Under the pieces are notes generated by a model that made no database searches, had not been told where the DNA came from, and saw only the letters and a program-made list of their open reading frames with translations. From positions 5,993,163 through 6,057,162 of the forward strand of contig NC_135719.1 of the NCBI RefSeq assembly GCF_964656455.1: a stretch of DNA of 64,000 nt, given 5' to 3'. The position numbers and the translations under genes are program-made. Positions within the stretch are counted from its first letter, which is position 1. The number at the start of each line of letters is the position of its first letter. The DNA is from Halichoerus grypus (lineage: Eukaryota > Chordata > Mammalia > Carnivora > Phocidae). Below, piece after piece: positions 11,405 through 40,300 of this stretch.

Positions 11405-11556
11405 CTGACCTTTGCCTGTGTGAGCCCTGGTTAATTTTTGCCCAGGCTGTAGGCTGTGGGTCTCCTCCCCCACCCGCTCAGGGATATAAGTCTGGCCCGA
11501 GGCTGCCTTGCTCCTCGCCGTCCTGCACCGCCCCCTGCTCCCCCTCTGCCCTCACC
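11405..11556 (+). promoter_or_regulatory. ANPEP: ANPEP proximal (epithelial-type) promoter and 5' UTR
   Basis: A TATA box (TATAAG, 11485-11490) lies about 70 bp before the start codon, implying transcription from about 11513-11520 and a 5' UTR of about 40 nt. Upstream is GGTTAATTTTT (11429-11439), a half-match to HNF1; an HNF1 site at this position is established for the intestinal promoter of mammalian ANPEP. TGACCTTTG (11406-11414) fits a nuclear-receptor half site of HNF4 type. GC-rich CACCC sequence lies between HNF1 and TATA. The start ATG has the strong context ACCATGG. Factor binding is inference from motifs. Confidence 0.75.
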
Positions 11557-28586
<17,030 letters not shown>

Positions 28587-29050
28587 TAGTCCTTGGTCCT
28601 TAACCGTCACCTGGCCCCCATGTGAGATGCCTCTATGTGTCTGCCCCCATGGCCCACGACAGTACCCCATTCCTGGAGCCTGAGGCGATGGTGTCCTCCC
28701 CTCAGGGACAAAGTCTCTGGCCCACGTTTTCTCCAGTCTGCCCATGGGGCTGATCCAGTTCCTGATGACCAGACTGTCCAAGCACCTTCCAGCCCCTGCC
28801 CCTCATGCCAACCCTCACCCCAGGCCTGGCATGGTGCCTGTCACCCAGGGCCCTGGGGCTGATCTCAGGGAAGCCCAGCTGTAGGGCCAGATGAGCAGAA
28901 GCCCTCAATGGACGATGGATGGCCTTGCGGGGGTAGCCCTGTGCCCCCTCTCACCTTTCCATAAAGACCCTGAACCTAAAGAATCAACAGGGCAGAAGAT
29001 CTATATATTTTTTTTCTAAGAGAAAATGTAAATAAAGGATTTCTAGATCA
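28587..29050 (+). terminator. ANPEP: ANPEP 3' UTR and poly(A) signal
   Basis: The coding sequence ends with TAA at 28584-28586. A canonical AATAAA lies at 29031-29036, placing cleavage near 29050. A weaker CATAAA-type hexamer near 28960 could give a shorter UTR. Confidence 0.75.
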
Positions 29051-29059
29051 ATGTCTAGA

Positions 29060-32000
29060 CTCATTACTAAACTAGAGCAGGAGTGGGTTTGCATAGCAGC
29101 CAGGAACACTGGGAGGGAGGGAAGCTGGGATGTATGGGACTCCCAGGGAGCACAGGAGGGGAGAAGTGTCCAGAATGCCTGTGTGTCCTATGAGGTCTGC
29201 CTGCCATGTTCCTTCCATCCATATTCCCGTGGCGGCTGGAGACCCTGGGTGCTGGGAACTATGAGGAGCTAGAGGCTAGGCAACCGGACCCAGTGGTTCT
29301 CATGGTGGGGTGGGGAGAGCTGGGGCTCGGAGCCAGGCCCAGGGCAGGTCCTGACGGTGGAGGGAGTGTTGTTTCAGAAAGCAGAAGTTTCCGCTGGGGT
29401 CAGCACCTGCCCTAACATGAGGGAAGGAGCAGGGTGCCGATTGGGCTCCTCTTCTTGTGTCGCAGTCAGCACACCTGGGACAGTGAGAGACGGGCTTGGA
29501 GTGAGGGCAGCAAGCCTTGGGACCCAAGCCTGGTCTGACCCCTCACTGGCCAAGGGCCTGTCCCATCTCCTCTCCAGGATCCATGGTGGAAGGTGGGATA
29601 TCAATTTGTAAAGTGGTTGTTTTCAAGAGTCGCATGCAGAAAAAGGCAGGTGCCCTCCAGATCACCTGGTGGTCAGTGCCTATTCTGAGGAGAAGGTCTG
29701 GGACCCACATGGCTCCATGGCCCACATTAGCCTTGGTGGAAGTTTCTTAGCAAATGGAGCCAGGTTGTTGGAAGCTCACCTCAGCCTCAGCCCCCACGGG
29801 GCCCAGCTGAGTGCCCCAGGCTGGTGGAGGGAACATGGGAGGTGACAGACCACAGGGCTCCTTGGGGGTCTCCTCCAAGTGAGCCGCTGGGGCTGGAGTC
29901 CCGGAGACCAGGGGGCCAGATCACAGCTTGGCCAGTTTCTTGGGCAAGTGACCCAAACCCCTGGGCTTTGGCTTCTGCATCTGCACGAAAAAGGTGATGG
30001 ATCACAGGATTGGGGTGTGGATCTAAGGAGATTCACATATGGGGGTATCTGGTACGCTGCCCCCCAACACAGGAGGAGATTTGGGTGTTGTTACCCTTAG
30101 CCCTGTCTCCTGGCCTCCCAGCTCTCCTCACAGCCTCTGTTCCCCTTTGGGAGAAGTGGGGGTGGGGCCGGGCCCGGAAGGCTCCTCAGCCGGCCACTGC
30201 AGTCCCTACATCAAAGGTGGGGCCGGCCAAGGGGTGAGACCAGCCCAGGGGAGAGGGTGGGATCTCTCCACCAATCAGGAGGCTTCCCCTCAGCCCAGCC
30301 CCTCTGGGCCAGTCCTTCCTGTCGCCAGTGCTCAGCAGCCCTGGCTGGCACTTAACCTGCTGGGGATCAGAGGGCAGGCCCCCTCAGGAGGTCCCGCTGG
30401 GGGAGGGGCCACCCCCACCAGGGTCCCTGGGAGAGAGCTGGCCTCCAGGGAGAAGAGTCTGCAGGATCCTAGTCTCTGTGCCTGGCACTGGGCGAAGTGT
30501 TTATGCGCATTATCTCATTTGGGTCTCAACAGTCCCAGGAGATAAGGATTGCTTTTATCTCAGTTTTGCAGATAAGGAAACTGAGGCGCAGGGAGGTAAG
30601 TCAGTAGGGCTAGAACGAGATGCGGGCTCTAAAGCAGCGGAGTGGAAGGCCTCCTCCATCTGGAGCCGGGGCAAGATCTGTGGCATCCACACGTTGCATG
30701 CTTCCACCACCCAACGGCTCCCAAGCCTGGCATCCAGAATGCCCTGTGTGTCTGGAGGAAATCAGGTCCCCGGGAATACCATGAGGGCACCCAGAGCCAG
30801 AGACCCGCCTGCAGAACCTCGCTCGAGGTCGCACACAGAGCAGGGGCCGACTCGAACTCAGGCTGCTCGTTCTGTGCCCAGCACTCTGCGGCGGGTTGAC
30901 CCCTCAGGGCCAGCGGGAGAGGCAGGCCCTGGGGATGGAGGTCTCCCGCCTCCCCCCACCCAGGAGACTCCTCGGAGGCACGTCATCTACAGTGCAGGGT
31001 CATGACAGAAATGTCCAGTCTTTTATGGATGGTGAGGGGGGCGGGTCCCCAGGAAGGTGTGGGAAGACCAGTCTTTTGCCCCTCTCTCTCCCCTGCCAGG
31101 CCCGCAGCAGACAGGTGTGGTCAAGAGCAGAACACCCGGCTTGGGCTCATCTCCCAACCCTGTCCTCAGCCTCTGCAAGGGAAGCCTCAGGCCTGCCTCT
31201 CAGGAGCAGCAGCTAGGGACAGGAGGCCCTGGGGTAAGAACCCAAACCCTAGAAGGCTGGGCAAGAAGGCACTGGGTATTTTGGGATGAACTGTGTTCCC
31301 CCAACATCCATGGTGAAGTTCTAGCCCCCAGGACCTCAGAACGCCAATGTATTCGGAGATAGCGCTTATAAAGAGGTAATGAAGGTAAAAGAAGGTCGTA
31401 TGGGGGGGCCCTAATCCAGGATGACTGGGGGCCTTACCAGGCGTGATAAAGCCAGGTGCACAGACCGCAGCGTAATTACGTTGAGGGCACAGAGAGAAGG
31501 CGGCCATCTGCAAGCCAAGGAGGGACGCTGCAGAAACCAACCCTGCGGACACTGATCTTGGACGCTAGCCTCCTGAACTGTGAGAAGATTGTGTTTCTGT
31601 TCCCCAAGCCACCTGATGCGCGCTTACAGCAGCCCCAGAAACAAATACGCCGGGCCTCGGTTGTGGAAGCGAACCACCCGGCATCCTTTAAAAACGTTTC
31701 CCTAGCTTGGGGAAGAGCCCTCCGGGTCGGCGGGCATAGGCTCAGAGGAAGGGACAAGGCAGCGGCGCTGGGTGGGAGGCGAGCGAACAGGCCCGACGTT
31801 AACCCCCCACTGTACCACCTCACGCAGCAAGGCCAAGGGGAGCCCCTGCAGGTGCAGCTTGTCACAGTGGCACGGGAGGGCACACACCAACCTCAGGAGG
31901 CCTGGGCCCGGGGAGGGGAAGAGCAGAAGGATGGCTCCCTGCAGGATGGGAACATTCTTCCTTTTCCAGACGCAATAAAAACCCAGGTTGATAGAAGAAA

Positions 32001-32377
32001 AACAGACCAAACCGACATTTTTTTTTTTTTTTTAAGAAGTACAAAAATGGAAGCGTAGCGGCTTCTCTCCCCCCTCCGCCACCCCCAGAACGCACTCCAC
32101 CAGCAGTCCCAGCCCCGCCGACTCTGGGCCCGCAGCCAGCACCTTGCGGCAGCTCATCCGGTGTTCGGGGACAGGTCACTCGGGGGGGTGTCAGCCCGGA
32201 CTCCAGCCACGGAGGCCACCCACTCTCTCTTTCGGGACACTGCCTCTCTGGGAAAGACATCACTTGGAAAAGAGATCCTTGGCTTAAAAAAAAGCTTGAA
32301 GACCACAGCAAGTAGCAAATGAGGAGGACACTCCACGCCAGAGGCCTGATTCCTGGCTGACAAGGGGACAGGCGAGG
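29060..32377. other. ANPEP-MESP2 intergenic DNA
   Basis: Mostly unique GC-rich sequence. It includes a reversed MIR (about 30450-30620, 'gcattatctcatttgggtc', 'aggaaactgaggcgcagg') and a MaLR-like LTR. The far right end must hold the MESP2 3' UTR, but no minus-strand AATAAA was seen close to the stop codon. Confidence 0.6.
31275..31660 (+). repeat. MaLR-like LTR remnant
   Basis: Phrases 'gatgaactgtgttccccca', 'ggggggccctaatccagg', 'aaggcggccatctgcaagcc' and 'ctgaactgtgagaagattg' follow the order of old ERVL-MaLR LTRs. The open frame running through it is not a gene. Confidence 0.5.
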
Positions 32378-34351
32378 CTATCGGTAGAAGACGCCCAGGT
32401 GGGCCCCCCCCAAATCTTCTTGCCAAAGTTCAGGGCAGCCACTGAGCTGCAGGCCTGAGCTCTGGGACGGGCTTTGGTCACCGAGCTGGAAGGCAGGGCC
32501 TGGTCCCTGGTCCTCTGAGCTGGGGAGCACCTCTGCACTGTGGCTCCAACATCCCCACTGGGTCTGAGGCTGGAGTCTCTGGCATGCTGGGCGGGACAGG
32601 AGGGGTGGGGTTTCTGGCAACACACAGGGCTCTGGAGACACCGAGATACCCTGTAAGAGAGACAAAAGCAGCTGGTTAGTGGGCCCCTGCATGATGCCCT
32701 GAGACCTTGAACCTGGAGGCTCCCCAGAGTGTGGCGGGCAGCTTCTGGACAGCCTGGGGGTCGTGGATGCAGTGAAGCAAAGTGGTGAAGAACACCGGCT
32801 CTGGAGATACACTCCGGGGGTTCGTATGCCACCTCTGCTACTAACTAGTTGTAAGAATGCAACCTCTTTCATTCGGTTTTCTCATCTGTAAAATGGGGGT
32901 GATGATAACAGTACCTACGCCACAGAGTTGCTGGAGCGCCGGCTGAGTCAATACGTGTACGGTGCTAAGAACGGTGTTGGGCAAACAGCAAGCGAGCAGT
33001 AAATTTTGGTTATTAATATGCTCTGTTATGGACCATGATTCATTCACTCGTGGGCCTCATGAGCAAATGAAGCTTAAAGGAAACAGGAAGGTCACCAGCT
33101 CCAAGCCCCTATACTCTGGAAGTCCCCACCCCTGGGGCTGGCCAGCCTCCCTCCCCCCAAACCTTAACGGAGCACTTAGAACCAGGGCTCTTGCTACCTT
33201 TCATCTTGCCTCTGGAGCAAGTCCGAGGATTCTCCCTCTTTAACGTGGCTGCGAAGACTTCTAGGTAGAGGTGGTGGTGGCCTTAATGGCCCGGGGCCCC
33301 AGCTCTTTCCCCGAGGAGGTTAGGGTCCTCTCCATACTCCCTTCAGCTTCTCTCTAACCCTAACTGGGTTGGATTAGATAAACCCGGATCCAAAAAGCAT
33401 GAGAGTCTCTGCAGCCTAGAGCCCACCCACTCCCTCCATTTCCGAACGAACCTGGGACAGGCCGACAGGAGTGGCACGGGCCTGCCCGCATACCTGATAC
33501 ACTGCTGCAGCCAGCTCCGGGGCCGCGGGGGGCGGCGTCCAGGGCACGGCCTGCTTCCTGGGTTCCGGGGACGTCTGCGTTCTGGAACAGACCTGGGGCG
33601 GTGTCCAAAGGGCCGTCTCGGGGGCTCTCCCTTGGGAGAGCTGCGGGGGCGACTGTATCCCAGGGCAGTAAGGGGGTGTAACCCAGGGATCCAGTTCGGG
33701 CACCCTGCTCCCCAGGCGCTCGGGCGCCGCTAGCGCTCCGGGACAGGCCGGCGGGGACCCCCACGACGCGGCGACGGAGCCCAGGCCCGGGGCGCGCGCC
33801 TGCACCTGCAGCTGAGTCTGCGTCTGCGCCTGCGCGGGGCCGCCGTCGGGGCAGAGCGGGCAGCCCCGAGACGCCGCCGCCGCCGCGCCGCTGCGCCGCC
33901 GTCGCCGCCGCTGCAGGCTCTCCTCGCTGAGGCCCAGCACGGCCGACAGGTGGCCGATGTAGCGGATGGCCAGGCGCAGCGTCTCGATCTTGGTGAGGCT
34001 CTGGCCGGCGGGCGCCACGGACGGCGGCAGAAAGCGGCGCAGCTCGTGCAGGGCGCGGGCGAGCGTGCGCATGCGCAGCTTCTCGCGCTCGCTGGCGCTC
34101 TGCCGCTGCCCGCCCGCCTGCCCGCTGCGGCCTCGTCCGGGCGCCGTCGGGGCGGCCTCTGCGGGGCGGGCGCCGCGGGCCGGGAGCGCGGGCTGCGAGG
34201 GGCCGCGGGCGCCGTCGCAGGGGCACGAGCCCGAAGAGTCCGAGGAGGAGGCCGGGGACGTGGAGTCCGGGTGGCCGGCCCAGCCCCAGCCCTGGGGCAA
34301 GATCCAGTGGTCGCGGCCCAGGAGGCCGTGCAGAGGAGGGGACTGGGCCAT
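32378..34351 (-). CDS. MESP2: Mesoderm posterior bHLH transcription factor 2, 2 exons, 376 aa
   Basis: A nuclear bHLH factor of the anterior presomitic mesoderm that sets somite boundaries and rostro-caudal polarity downstream of TBX6 and Notch. Exon 1 is 34351-33494 (286 codons, ending CAG before GTATGC). Exon 2 is 32650-32378 (after CTTACAG; 90 codons and TAG). The start sits in GGCCATGG. Seen: a Ser-rich segment 31-42, basic region and helix-loop-helix about 83-140, the MESP signature CPLCP at 164-168, and a Pro-rich C-terminal half ending in [15 protein letters not shown]. Synteny and the MESP2-specific N and C termini separate it from MESP1. The long Gly-Gln repeat of human MESP2 is replaced by a short QTQTQ stretch, which explains 376 versus 397 aa. 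It appears intact. Confidence 0.95.
32785..33015 (+). repeat. Near-full MIR in MESP2 intron
   Basis: Runs from 'gaacaccggctctggagata' through 'catctgtaaaatgggggtga' to 'aaattttggttatta', nearly the entire MIR. It occupies much of the 843-bp intron of MESP2 (32651-33493). Confidence 0.85.
33718..34112 (-). repeat. MESP2: MESP2 copy of the 395-bp inverted near-identical block
   Basis: Its reverse complement matches 52857-53251 at 390 of 395 positions with no indel. The five mismatches all lie in 33871-33895. It covers the bHLH domain, CPLCP motif and following Gln/Ala segment. Confidence 0.97.
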
Positions 34352-34399
34352 GGCCGGGGCCGCTGCGGGCTCTGGGAGGCTGGGCCGGCCACCTCCAGG

Positions 34400-34640
34400 C
34401 CTGAGCTTTTATCTGGACCAAAGGTGAGAGGTGGCCCCCTGCCAGGTTACAGAGAGGTGTCAAAACCCACAGAGCCCAGGGAAGGCCTGGGCAGGGGGGC
34501 CTTGGGAAAGCGGGCCCATTTGCGGAGGTGTGGATTCTGACTCCTCGGGGGCTCTAATGGAGGCCCCTGCAGCCCGGGAAGTGTGGGAGGGACAATTCGC
34601 ATCTGGATGGAGCTGCTAAGCTTCTCACCGAGTTCCCACC
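34400..34640 (-). promoter_or_regulatory. MESP2: MESP2 promoter with T-box and RBPJ-type motifs
   Basis: On the minus strand a TATA-like GATAAAAG (34413-34406) lies about 55 bp before the ATG. Two sites fitting the published TBX6 half-site AGGTGTBR occur at 34455-34462 (AGGTGTCA) and 34526-34533 (AGGTGTGG). GGTGGGAACT (34640-34631) carries the RBPJ core TGGGAA. TBX6 with Notch/RBPJ is the known activator pair of mouse Mesp2; their use here is inference. Confidence 0.5.
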
Positions 34641-34895
34641 CACCCGGGCTCGTGGCATGGTGAGTGCCCAGGAGCCCGACAGTGGTGGGCAGTGCCATCA
34701 TCGTCTGGGGACGGCCAGGCTGTCCCTCATGTGAAGAATGGACCCATGCAAAGAGTGGCTGCCTCTCTCATCTCCAGCCTCCCCTCCCCCCCCCGGGGGG
34801 GAGGGTGGGAGTTTGTCCAGTAACTGCCACTCACTGCCTACAGGTGTGCTGGATAAGGCTGCAAGACAAGCCCCGAGGGATTTGCCCACAGTGAT

Positions 34896-34919
34896 GTGGG
34901 GTGGGGTGGGGTGGGGTGG
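34896..34919 (+). repeat. (GGGGT)n simple repeat
   Basis: Four to five perfect GGGGT units, a possible G-quadruplex former. Confidence 0.9.
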
Positions 34920-35082
34920 AAGTAGGGGGACATACAAGTGCAGCCTTCCTGGTTTGCTCCCAGAACCCACATTTGCTGGTTTGCTGAATAACACGAGCAA
35001 CGTCATCTCACTACCCACAGATAGTTTCTGTCCCTGAAAAATAGAGCAGCCTGGAGAAAAAGGATAGGAAGCAGTGGGTGAT

Positions 35083-35316
35083 GAAAATGGGGGAAGGTAG
35101 GGCGCCTGGGTGGCTCAGTTGGTTAAGCGACTGCCTTCGGCTCAGGTCATGATCCTGGAGTCCCTGGATCGAGTCCCGCATCGGGCTCCCTGCTCGGCAG
35201 GGAGTCTGCTTCTCCCTCTCACCCTCCCCCCTCTCATGTGCTCTCTCTCTCTTTCTCTCTCTCAAATAAATAAATAAAAAAAATCTAAAAAAAAAAAAAA
35301 GAAAATGGGGGAAGGT
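35083..35316 (+). repeat. Can-SINE, 16-bp duplication
   Basis: GAAAATGGGGGAAGGT flanks the element perfectly at 35083-35098 and 35301-35316. Confidence 0.95.
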
Positions 35317-35329
35317 GAGCCCTCCAGGC

Positions 35330-35850
35330 AGGCCTGAGTCTATTTGCTGTGTGACCTGGGGCAAGTTACTTACCTCCTCTGAGACTCAAGTTTCCTTCAA
35401 TCTCACAGCAATAATACTACAAAATGCCCACCACCTGGGAAGGCTGCTGGTACTAAGGGGAACCGTCTGTGGAACCATTCAGTGTGGGCCTGGCAGGTGA
35501 GCTAAATGTTTGCTGCTATCATTTCATAAGGAAGGGACTTACATTTCAAGATGCTGTAGGCATTACTCATTTACTTCATATTTATTTAGCAACTGGTAAA
35601 GGTCGGGCACACCAGCGTGACACAAGTTAGCTGTGGTCTTGGCTCTCATGACATTTGATATGCTGAGAGACAACAAGTGAACCGACCATTATACATTGAG
35701 TAGTTCCATCACTAACTGGCTGTGTGCCTTTGGGCAGGGCCCTTAACCTGTCAGAGCTTGAGCTTGTGCTCTATAAAACAGGAATAATGATTATAGTATC
35801 GACTCGTAGGACTGTTGTTATAGTCTCATAGTATAAACTTGGAGGTAGTA
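35330..35850 (+). repeat. Two MIR fragments
   Basis: One at about 35330-35440 ('gctgtgtgacctggggcaag') and one at about 35700-35850 ('ctaactggctgtgtgcctt', 'ctataaaacaggaataatg'). Confidence 0.7.
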
Positions 35851-35879
35851 AAGCTCTCCTCAGCAGTTTATTACAGCTT

Positions 35880-36118
35880 AAAGGAGGCATCTGGGGCGCC
35901 TGGGTGGCTCAGTCTGTTAAGCGTCCGCCTTCGGCTCAGGTCATGGTCCCAGGGTCCTGGGATCAGGCCCCACATCGGGCTCCCTGCTCCGTGGGAAGCC
36001 TGCTTCTCCCTCTCCCACTCCCCCTGCTTGTGTTCCCTCTCTCGCTGTGTCTCTCATTCTTTCTGTCAAATAAATAAATAAAAAATCTTAAAAAAAAAAA
36101 AAAAAAAGGAGGCATCTG
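35880..36118 (+). repeat. Can-SINE, 14-bp duplication
   Basis: AAAGGAGGCATCTG occurs at 35880-35893 and 36105-36118. The head is the intact consensus 'ggcgcctgggtggctcag'. Confidence 0.95.
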
Positions 36119-36777
36119 TGTCCTTTGTGATCTTCGGAGAAAGGGCTGAACTCCGAGACTAAGGGCCAAATGATTGCCGGGGGCTGTAGAGTTCTGGCCA
36201 CAGAGCTGGAGAGGTCACCGCTGGGCCTTGAACCATGAGTAGGACTTGGTTAAGGAGAGAGGCAGGTAGGGAGAATTCTGGCCATGGGAACTGCTTAAGG
36301 AAAGGCCTGGCAGTGGGACTTGCTGAGGGGCTTCTGGAACAGTGTGAAGGGGTGCTGATGTGGAGAGCTGGAGCACAGCTTGGCTGGGGCCAGGCTAGGA
36401 AGCTGGATTGCCAGATGGACCTTGGAGCAGAAGTGTGACAGGAAAAAAAAAAAAAAGCAGGCAATCAGTAATGAAAGTTCAACATGATGATGTTTCTGGT
36501 TTCTGGGATAGATTGGCCTCTATCAGCTTGAAGTAATAAATAATGGCCCTTGTAGTATTTGTGGCCACTCCTAAAAACAAACATTTAGTTCCGCAAGTTA
36601 CATAATGAATACATTCTCTTTGGCAGCAGTGGGAACATTAGAGGTAAACCTGAGGTCTCTCAGCAAAGAGAGCAGCTCTCAGGTTGTTACATGGCCCTCC
36701 ACACTGGGCCCGCACGTTCACCTGGACGTATGTAAATGAGGGAACATTGCGGCCTGTGTTTGTAAGTTGTTCTCTCT

Positions 36778-37034
36778 TTTTTTTTTAAGGTTTTATTTAT
36801 TTGAGAGAGCATGAAAGCACATGAGTGGGGGGGGCAAAGGCAGAGGGAGAAGTAGACTCCCCACTGAGCAGGGAGCCTGACGGAAGTGTTGGGGGGAGGG
36901 AGAGGGAGAACCCCAAGCAGGCTCCACATCCAACACCAAGCATGACGAGGGGCTCGATCTCATGACCCTGAGATCATGACCTGAGCCGAAAACAAGAGTC
37001 GGACGCTTAACCGACTGCACCACCCGGGTGCCCT
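36778..37034 (-). repeat. Can-SINE, reverse orientation
   Basis: A long reversed copy with an internally duplicated GA-rich/CAAGCAGG segment, ending 'ccacccgggtgccc'. Confidence 0.85.
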
Positions 37035-37238
37035 GTCACTTGCTTTGTTTCATTCCATAGCAGGTGTTAGAGCACTCCCCATCAGGAGATGTTGAGCTGA
37101 CTCGTAGAGGGTCATAGGTGACTTAAATGGATGAACATTTAAACATTATACGAACATCAGGGCAGATCATTTTAACTGGAAAAAAAAATGGCAGGAGGTG
37201 CAGACAAACCTTCAATGAGGAGATGACCTCACTTTCTG

Positions 37239-37454
37239 CTCAGGGCTTATTTTTTATTTATTTATTTTATTTATTTTATTTTATTTAGTTTTATTTATTT
37301 GACACAGAGAGAGACAGAGAGGGAGAGAAGCAGGCTCTCCTCTGAACAGGGAGCCGATGTGGGGCTCGATCCCAGGACCCCGAGATCATGACCTGAGCCG
37401 AAGGCAGACACTTAACGACTGAGCCACCCAGGCGCCCCTCAGGACTCATTTTTT
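37239..37454 (-). repeat. Can-SINE with imperfect duplication
   Basis: CTCAGGGCTTATTTTTT on the left and CTCAGGACTCATTTTTT on the right bound the reversed SINE. The tail includes (TTTA)n. Confidence 0.9.
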
Positions 37455-37906
37455 AAAATATCAGAGAAAATATGCCCAAGTCACCACTTTAGCATGATGA
37501 TGAAGGAATAATTGGCATTGAGCGATGTTGGTCAGGGCAACGCCTGTTTAGTTTATTCTAGCTGCCATGAATGAGGAGAGGAAATGTCTAATTTGTCCAC
37601 AGCACAGAAAGAAGGTAACTCACTTAGCAGTGGCCTTGAATCCAAAGAGGCTTTCTCTGGAAAGAAGCAGGAAGTTATGCGAGTATTTCATGACTTGAAA
37701 GGATTTACACCAAGTTTAAAAAAATTTTTTTTTCCTAAGGGTGGTGGGACTTAGAAAACAGTGGATCCTACACTTTTTAGGTTGAACTCATGGCTGTACT
37801 GGATAGGAATTAATTTACATGTAACTGACATTTGTAAACAAAATCCATCAGGTTTCTTGTATGTTTCTTGATCTGGATTCTGAAGTTTCAGGTCAATGTG
37901 CTGTTG

Positions 37907-38110
37907 ATACTGAGTTTTCTTTTTTTTTTTTTTTTAAGATTTTATTTATTTATCAGAGAGTGCGAGAGCACAAGCAGGGGAACGGCAGGCAGAGGGAGAA
38001 GCAGACTTCCTGCTGAGCAAGGAGTCCCCAGGACTCTGGGATCATGACCTGAGCCAAAGGCAGGCGCTTAACCCATTGAGCCACCCAGGCGTCCCAATAC
38101 TGAGTTTTCT
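37907..38110 (-). repeat. Can-SINE, 14-bp duplication
   Basis: ATACTGAGTTTTCT stands at 37907-37920 and 38097-38110. The body has an internal deletion relative to other copies. Confidence 0.94.
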
Positions 38111-38627
38111 GACTCACCCCTTTTAACTGTTTTAACTGTGCTGTGATATTATAGCACGTGTACCCCAGTCAGGCCCTTACTGATGCACCGTTAGTGTGTG
38201 TTTAGTTTTTGCCAAATAGCCCTGCCTTGTGCACAGGCAGGTAGACCTGGAGAGGTGGGATGGCCTTGCGATCTCCAGGAAGGGTCCGAAAATCCAGAAT
38301 TAGAGCCAGCCTGGAGGGGTTTCCTGTGAAAGGATTTGGTGAATAATGGGAGTCCACCGCCAGCACGAGCCCTGCTTACTCTCCTTTCCTCTCTAGGATA
38401 GCCTGGCCTGCTGTCTTGGTTTGGGCTAGCCCCAGAGCCCAGGCCTCAGACTGACTGGGATGACAGAGCATAAGTTCGGGGAGGTGAGGCCCTGGCTCTT
38501 CACCAGGCCCCTCAGCCAGGCTCTGGAAGCACAGGGACACACTGTCTCCCAGCCCCATTCGTGGGGGGAGCCGAAGCGGACCCCCCACTGGGCCTCCACT
38601 TAGCACAGGGAGGTAATGTCACTTGAT

Positions 38628-38825
38628 GGTGCGGAGGTTGGGCTATGGAATCAGACTGACCTGGGTTTAGATCCCAGCTCCACCCCTTCAAAGCCGTGAG
38701 AACTTGGGCAACTTCTGTTTTCTCATCTGTAAAGTGAAGCGTTCTGATTTCCAGGGTGATTGTTGGGGTAAGTAAGGATGATGCGTGTCATAGTGCTTAG
38801 CACAGAGCCTACATTTATGAGTCTT
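38628..38825 (+). repeat. MIR
   Basis: 'ggctatggaatcagactgac', 'tgggtttagatcccagctc' and 'tttctcatctgtaaagtga' in MIR order. Confidence 0.8.
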
Positions 38826-39479
38826 GCTTATAGTACGTTCAGGGGCAGCAGAATGAAGTAGGTAAAGGACTAGGTTGGGGTGTGGGTAAGGGGGCTGGTC
38901 TCTTTTAGTCTTGGCCGTAGAAGAAGGTGATTCCTTCCATTCCCGAGACTCCAGCACCAGACCTAGCGCATCCTGCCCAAGCTCCCTCCTCCACCTGCAG
39001 CCCTTTTCCTCTGTGGACCCAGCACGGGCACTCCAGCCCCTGGCCTGTGGCAGGGGTCACCACAGCTACAGCGCAGAGGGGACAGGAGAGCTCAGATGCC
39101 TGGAGCCGGAACCAAGCCCACCAGCCCAGCCAAGGCTAGGAAATGGAAGATCTCAACCTGCTTCTCCTGGTGGGCTGGGTCCTGGCCCAGGTGCTGGTCC
39201 AGCTTGCCTCTGGGACCCTCAAGCATTCCTCCCTCTATGTGGGAACCTGCCCCAGGTGCTCGGTGAACAAGCCGGGTCTGGGTCCTGCCCCACGGGGGGC
39301 TCTCCTCTCTTCCTCATCCAACTCTCCTGTTAAAAGGAGGGACAGCTACAGCTGTATGCTCTTGGACAAGGTGATTAGCTTCTGGGCCTCGGCAGGCTCC
39401 TGGCACGGGGCTCACCCCCTCCTTTCTGTGATGGGAGGAGGTGGTGGTTAGGTCAGGGAAACATGGTCCGTAGAATGTT

Positions 39480-40300
39480 CACGAGTCTGGCAGACCCTTC
39501 TAGTTGCACACACAGCATCAGTTACAGCCTCTATTCTTACATCTTTTTTAATAATAGGACTGTATTATTGTGGGTGGCAATATGCCCAGCTAGAAAACAC
39601 GTCCCAGCCTCTCTTGCTCACGGAATGGCTAATGAGATGTTAGCAGAAATATTGAATGGGGCTTCTAGGAAAGCTCTTTAAAGCAGAGAGGTACACTCCC
39701 ATGTTTTCTACCCCCTTATATTTTCTTCCTGGGAAATGTGATGGCTGGAGCTTCAGCAACCATTTGGTGACACTGAAGCAGTCCCAAGGACAGAAGTCAT
39801 CCGCTGAGGATGATGGAGCAGACAGAAGCCTGAGGCATTGATGACAACATGGAAGCACCATACCAGCTCAGGACTATCTATCCCTGAATTTCTTTAATGT
39901 GAGAGAAAACAAATCACCAGTTTGCATAAGTCATTGACATTTGGGTGTGTATGAGCAGCCACACATAATTCCTGTCCACGTAATAAAGAAGTGCCAGGGT
40001 ATCCTTGTCAACAAATAGGGCCATGTGAGCTGGATGACAGTTGAGTGAGTTCGTAACAGATTTGATGTTCCCACGGGTGAGCGGATGGGTGTTCACCTGG
40101 AGGAAGGTCTACAGTGATGGTACCACCAGCTCTATTCCCAGCCTCATCAAGGGCATAGTTATGATCTCGAATGAAGATATGAATTGATCTAATTTGGGGT
40201 AGGGTCCAAATGCAGCAAGTGAATTGGATAACAGCCAGGATCACAGAGAGGCTGACAGGCTCGAACAGCCTACCAGATCTAATAAGGTGGGATCAACAGA
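39480..40300. repeat. Unassigned ancient repeat
   Basis: Phrases such as 'agctagaaaacacgtcccag' and 'ctcttgctcacggaatggc' are those of a common old mammalian interspersed repeat whose family I cannot name. The minus-strand frame at 40008-40244 is not recognised as a protein. Confidence 0.35.

Noticed and set aside
31456..32058. 200-codon frame between ANPEP and MESP2
   Set aside because: Its first part is a MaLR-like LTR remnant and the rest has no recognisable domain or conserved splice structure.
33360..34463. 367-codon minus-strand frame overlapping MESP2 exon 1
   Set aside because: It is a shadow frame caused by high GC. The bHLH and CPLCP motifs are in the other frame, and a splice donor at 33494 fits MESP2.
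40008..40244. 78-codon minus-strand frame
   Set aside because: Looks superficially protein-like but lies in old repeat-like sequence; no domain recognised.
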